A stretch of 9,844 bases of DNA from positions 1 to 9,844 of the forward strand of contig QWPO01000117.1 of NCBI GenBank assembly GCA_003669255.1, written 5' to 3'. The stretch comes from Planctomycetota bacterium (GTDB lineage Bacteria > Planctomycetota > Planctomycetia > Pirellulales > UBA1268). The position numbers were made by a program, and so were the translations under genes. Below are positions 7,123-9,844 of the stretch, piece by piece. How positions within the stretch are numbered: position 1 is the first letter of the stretch; each line of letters opens with the position of its first letter. Below the pieces are notes generated by a model. It was not told where the DNA came from and did no database searches. It saw only the letters and a program-made list of their open reading frames with translations.

Positions 7123-7582
7123 GTTTTGCGAGGGCGTCGCGGATCTCGCGGAGCAGCACCACATCTTCCGGCGGCGGCGGTGGGGCCGCGGTCGTGACCG
7201 TGTCGAACTTCGCCTTGGCGGAGTTGAGCGCCTTGATGACGAGGAAGATCGCCCCGGCCACGAGCAGGAAGTCGACCACCGACTGGATGAAGGGGCCGTA
7301 GTTGAGGATCGGATAGGCCTGGTCCATCATCACTGGCTTCCCGTCCTCCATCACCATCGTGCCGTCGGCGTTGAGCTTCGGGGCCTCGGTCTGGATCTTG
7401 TAGGCCAGGTCGGTGAAGTTCACGCCGAACTTGCTCGTCAGCAGGTTCAGGGGGGGCATGATGATGTTGGCGACGAGCGAGCTGATGATCTTGCCGAATG
7501 CGCTGCCGATCACCACGCCCACGGCGAGGTCGATCACGTTGCCGCGCATCGCGAAGTCGCGAAACTCTTTGAGCAGGCCCAT
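7118..7582 (-). CDS. mscL: Large-conductance mechanosensitive channel MscL, with extended loop
   Basis: MscL is an inner-membrane homopentamer that opens under membrane tension to release solutes during hypo-osmotic shock. The 154-residue product has the N-terminal amphipathic helix and signature FRDFAMRGNVIDLAVGVVIG, first membrane helix at about 15-45 ending NIIMPPLNLL, second helix at about 96-118 (FIQSVVDFLLVAGAIFLVIKALN), and the cytoplasmic C-terminal helix EDVVLLREIRDAL (139-151). It is longer than the 136-residue E. coli protein, mainly because the periplasmic loop (about 46-94) carries extra polar sequence around KLNADGTMVMEDGKPVMM. A TAAPPPPP linker precedes the C-terminal helix. 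The start is conserved, with GGAAG 9 nt upstream. It is the first gene of a probable two-gene operon with uxaC and is divergent from the patatin gene. Confidence 0.97.
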   Translation of the reverse strand: MGLLKEFRDFAMRGNVIDLAVGVVIGSAFGKIISSLVANIIMPPLNLLTSKFGVNFTDLAYKIQTEAPKLNADGTMVMEDGKPVMMDQAYPILNYGPFIQSVVDFLLVAGAIFLVIKALNSAKAKFDTVTTAAPPPPPEDVVLLREIRDALAKR

Positions 7583-7630
7583 GGTGCGGTGCTTCCGGGG
7601 TGAGGGGGAGTGGGGCGACAGTATGCCGTG

Positions 7631-7662
7631 GCGCCGGCCGCGGCTTCAACAGTCGCCGGCGC
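7631..7662. repeat. 8-bp inverted repeat between mscL and the patatin gene
   Basis: GCGCCGGC (7631-7638) and GCCGGCGC (7655-7662) are exact inverted copies separated by 16 bases. They sit in the roughly 136-bp divergent spacer that should hold the promoters of both genes, so a regulator-binding site or hairpin is possible. The arms are pure G/C, so chance is a serious alternative. I saw no convincing -35/-10 pair in this spacer. Confidence 0.25.
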
Positions 7663-7718
7663 GAGGCAGGGGCGGGTAGATTGGCCCGCGTTCCCGTCCC
7701 ACCCCGGTGCCGCCCCTC

Positions 7719-9803
7719 ATGTCGACGATCGGCCTCGCCCTCTCCGGCGGTGGATTCCGCGCCACCCTCTACCACCTCGGCGTGATCCGCTATCTCCGCG
7801 ACAGCGGCACGTTGCCCCTCGTGGGCGACATCGCCGCGGTCTCCGGCGGCAGCATCTTGGCCGCCCACCTGGTCCTCAACTGGGATCGCTACACCGGCAC
7901 CGATGCCGAGTTCGCGGAGGCGGCCGGCGAGGTGATCCGGTTCGTGCAGCACGACGTCCGCAACCGGATCGTCCGCCGCCTCCCGCTGCTGTTCCCGATC
8001 AGGCTCTTTGGGAAGCTCACCGGCTGGTCGGCCGCGAGCTTCACGCCCAACGCGCTCCTGGAGAAGTACTACCGCACATTTCTCTACGGTGACCGCCGGC
8101 TCTTTGAGCTCCCCGAGCAGCCGGCGCTGCACATGCTCGCCACAAACGTCAGCGACGGTGTGATGGCTGTTTTCAACCGCGAGGGCCTGCACATCCAGAA
8201 GCGGGAGCAGGGGGAGACCGATCCCTTCCGGCACATCGCGGGGCAGACGGCAACCATCGCGAAGGTGGTGAGTGCCTCGTCGGCGTTTCCGGGTTTCTTT
8301 CCGCCGGTGGAGATCACCGCCCACGATCTCGGCGTGCACGAGGGACAGTTTCCGACGGAGTCGTTCACCGACGGTGGGGTGTACGACAACCTCGGCATCC
8401 GCGGCTTCGCCTGGCTCACCGAACAGCACGGCCGTTCGTACCACCGGGTGGTGGTCAGCGACGCCGGCAAGCCGTTTCAGATCCTCGGCAACGCCCCGCT
8501 CGGCTTCATCGCCCAGTCGATCCGCGCCACCGACATCCTCTGGGATCGCGTCTGGCAGCTGGAGCGGGAAAACTTCGGCGACCAGAACGGCTTCCACTTC
8601 CTGCCTGTGACGCACGTCGTTGACGCCCACGAGGATCCGCACGGCTTGCATCCGGTGGTGCAGGCGGAGGTGTCGGGCATCCGCACCGACCTCGACCGGT
8701 TCAATGACCTGGAGGTCAACGCCCTCGTTGCGCACGGCTACGAGGTGGCCCGCAGCTTCCATCGCCGGATGGGGGCGAAGGCGCTCCGGCCGGTCCACGA
8801 CGGCCCGCCATGGGAGCCGCTGCCGGGTCGGCATTCGGTGATGGTGTCGCCGCCGGCGGAAGCCAGCCACGGCACCGCCCGGACGACGGGCACGAACTCG
8901 TCGGCCCGGCTGGCCGAGTTGCTCCGTCGCTCCAGCCACCGCAAGGTTTGGGCGACGCTGCTCGACTGGAAGGACTGGCCGAGCTACCTCTACGTGGCGC
9001 TTGGGCTGCTGCTGTTCGTCTACCTGCCGATGCGGTTCTACGCGGTGCACCGCCGCGCCGAGATGCTCACCAGCGTGATCGACTCGATTGCCAAGGGCGA
9101 TCCCGACATCCGCCTCGTGCTCGACCTCGTGGAGAGCGATCCGGTCACCGGCTGGCAGAAGCTTGACGTCACCGATGCCGCCGAGCCGACCGTCGACGAC
9201 TACGCCGGTGTCGAGATCCTTTCCTACAGCCGGATCAACGACCTCCGGACAGCCTGGAGTGGCGGCCTTCGGCCCGATCGTGGCGGGCAGGTTCGCTTCC
9301 GCGACCGCGTGGTGATCCGCCTCACCGACGACGCGCGACGGCAGAAGGGGGTTGTGTTTCGGACCGCGCTCCCGGTGGAGGGCGTCGAATACCGCCAGCC
9401 GAATGGTTCCATTCCGGGGCGGGTGCGCCGCGTGAAAGAGCGGGCCGCCGACGGTTCGGAGGAGAGTCGTTACGAGTATCACGTCGATCTGTCGGACGCC
9501 CCGGTCGGCGAGCCGGTGTCGCTCGAACTCGCGGCGGTGGTGCGATACACATCGCTTCCCGCGGGTCGGCTACCGCTGGTGATGCAGTTCAACGCTGATC
9601 TGCTCACCGTCTGGATCCTGTTTCCCGACGACCATCCCTACCGGCGCTACCAGCTCGTCACCTATCCGCGCGGGCAGGACGCGGCGGTTGAGCCGCTCAC
9701 CTCGCGATACACGATCGACCATCCCTACGGCAGGCTGATCGGCTGGTCGGTGATCATGCCGAAGCAGGGTAGCGTGTACGAGTGTCGCTGGACGGGCAAC
9801 TGA
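7719..9803 (+). CDS. Patatin-like phospholipase with transmembrane segment and beta-rich C-terminal domain
   Basis: This 694-residue protein has an N-terminal patatin domain (about 1-350), a family that hydrolyses acyl chains from phospholipids with a Ser-Asp dyad. The oxyanion-hole motif GGGFR is at 10-14, the nucleophile is Ser42 in AAVSGGS (the first Gly of GxSxG is Ala), and the partner is Asp218 in FTDGGVYDNLG. The block SASSAFPGFFPP at about 185-196 also fits. The domain looks active. A poorly conserved linker (about 365-400) is followed by a hydrophobic segment, SYLYVALGLLLFVYLPM (about 422-438), that probably spans or enters the membrane. The C-terminal 245 residues begin with a short helical segment, then are rich in alternating strands, ending in WSVIMPKQGSVYECRW; I do not recognise a named family. 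There is no signal peptide. A GTG four codons upstream (7707) is an alternative start; neither has a clear ribosome binding site. The gene is divergent from mscL and has no obvious operon partner in the window. Confidence 0.9.
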   Translation: MSTIGLALSGGGFRATLYHLGVIRYLRDSGTLPLVGDIAAVSGGSILAAHLVLNWDRYTGTDAEFAEAAGEVIRFVQHDVRNRIVRRLPLLFPIRLFGKLTGWSAASFTPNALLEKYYRTFLYGDRRLFELPEQPALHMLATNVSDGVMAVFNREGLHIQKREQGETDPFRHIAGQTATIAKVVSASSAFPGFFPPVEITAHDLGVHEGQFPTESFTDGGVYDNLGIRGFAWLTEQHGRSYHRVVVSDAGKPFQILGNAPLGFIAQSIRATDILWDRVWQLERENFGDQNGFHFLPVTHVVDAHEDPHGLHPVVQAEVSGIRTDLDRFNDLEVNALVAHGYEVARSFHRRMGAKALRPVHDGPPWEPLPGRHSVMVSPPAEASHGTARTTGTNSSARLAELLRRSSHRKVWATLLDWKDWPSYLYVALGLLLFVYLPMRFYAVHRRAEMLTSVIDSIAKGDPDIRLVLDLVESDPVTGWQKLDVTDAAEPTVDDYAGVEILSYSRINDLRTAWSGGLRPDRGGQVRFRDRVVIRLTDDARRQKGVVFRTALPVEGVEYRQPNGSIPGRVRRVKERAADGSEESRYEYHVDLSDAPVGEPVSLELAAVVRYTSLPAGRLPLVMQFNADLLTVWILFPDDHPYRRYQLVTYPRGQDAAVEPLTSRYTIDHPYGRLIGWSVIMPKQGSVYECRWTGN

Positions 9804-9844
9804 TCCGGTGGGTGAGTCAGCGGCCACAGCGGATGCCGGCCCAG

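Noticed and set aside
5116..7197. Plus-strand open frame of 693 codons spanning the propeller gene and antisense to uxaC
   Set aside because: It starts out of frame inside a genuine gene and continues antisense to uxaC, whose full-length match to its family is unambiguous.
7005..9482. Minus-strand open frame of 825 codons running antisense to the patatin gene and through mscL
   Set aside because: It crosses two well-supported genes in the wrong frame, has no recognisable domain and is rich in Arg, Val, Gly and His as expected for the shadow of GC-rich coding DNA.
7719..9803. CBASS or similar anti-phage operon based on the patatin effector
   Set aside because: No nucleotidyltransferase, HORMA, E1/E2-like or other CBASS component is visible; the upstream neighbour is divergent mscL. 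The defence idea is kept only as a hypothesis about this single protein.

Overview
This high-GC window most likely comes from a planctomycete chromosome, probably Pirellulales-like. The strongest clue is a DUF1559 protein with a prepilin-type N-terminus (RRGFTLVELLVVIAII) and the C-terminal FHTAGANMAMADGSVR signature. This family occurs in many copies per genome in Planctomycetes and is uncommon elsewhere. Weak or absent Shine-Dalgarno sites before several genes, and very tight gene packing, fit the same origin. The assignment is an inference from the proteins; there is no rRNA or other phylogenetic marker here.

Layout, left to right. At bases 1-14 a minus-strand gene begins and runs off the edge. 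Bases 108-545 (minus) encode a YidB/DUF937-family protein with a Gln/Pro-rich N-terminal segment, followed downstream by a strong hairpin at 61-100. Bases 645-1724 (minus) encode the DUF1559 pseudopilin-like protein. The spacer at 1725-1935 shows no gene. Bases 1936-4694 (minus) form a two-component operon: a membrane histidine kinase whose stop overlaps the start of an NtrC-like response regulator (ATGA). Diverging from the kinase, bases 4764-5711 (plus) encode a secreted five-bladed beta-propeller protein of the GH43/GH32-like superfamily. It converges on, and overlaps by 11 bp, the end of uxaC (5701-7110, minus), which sits 7 bp behind mscL (7118-7582, minus). Diverging from mscL, bases 7719-9803 (plus) encode a large patatin-like phospholipase with a transmembrane segment and a beta-rich C-terminal domain.

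How they fit together. The kinase and regulator are clearly partners. The regulator is unusual: its AAA+ domain keeps a P-loop but lacks the sigma-54-contacting GAFTGA loop and the arginine-finger motif, so it probably does not act as a conventional sigma-54 activator. uxaC (hexuronate catabolism) and the secreted propeller protein (possibly glycan-active) could both belong to carbohydrate use, but they lie on opposite strands and nothing visible proves a shared pathway. mscL and uxaC look co-transcribed although they are functionally unrelated. The patatin-TM-beta-domain protein is the least understood gene. It could be a membrane-anchored lipase effector, but no nucleotide cyclase or other defence partner is visible.

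No tRNA, rRNA, CRISPR array, insertion sequence or attachment site was seen. No gene-free stretch exceeds 300 bases.
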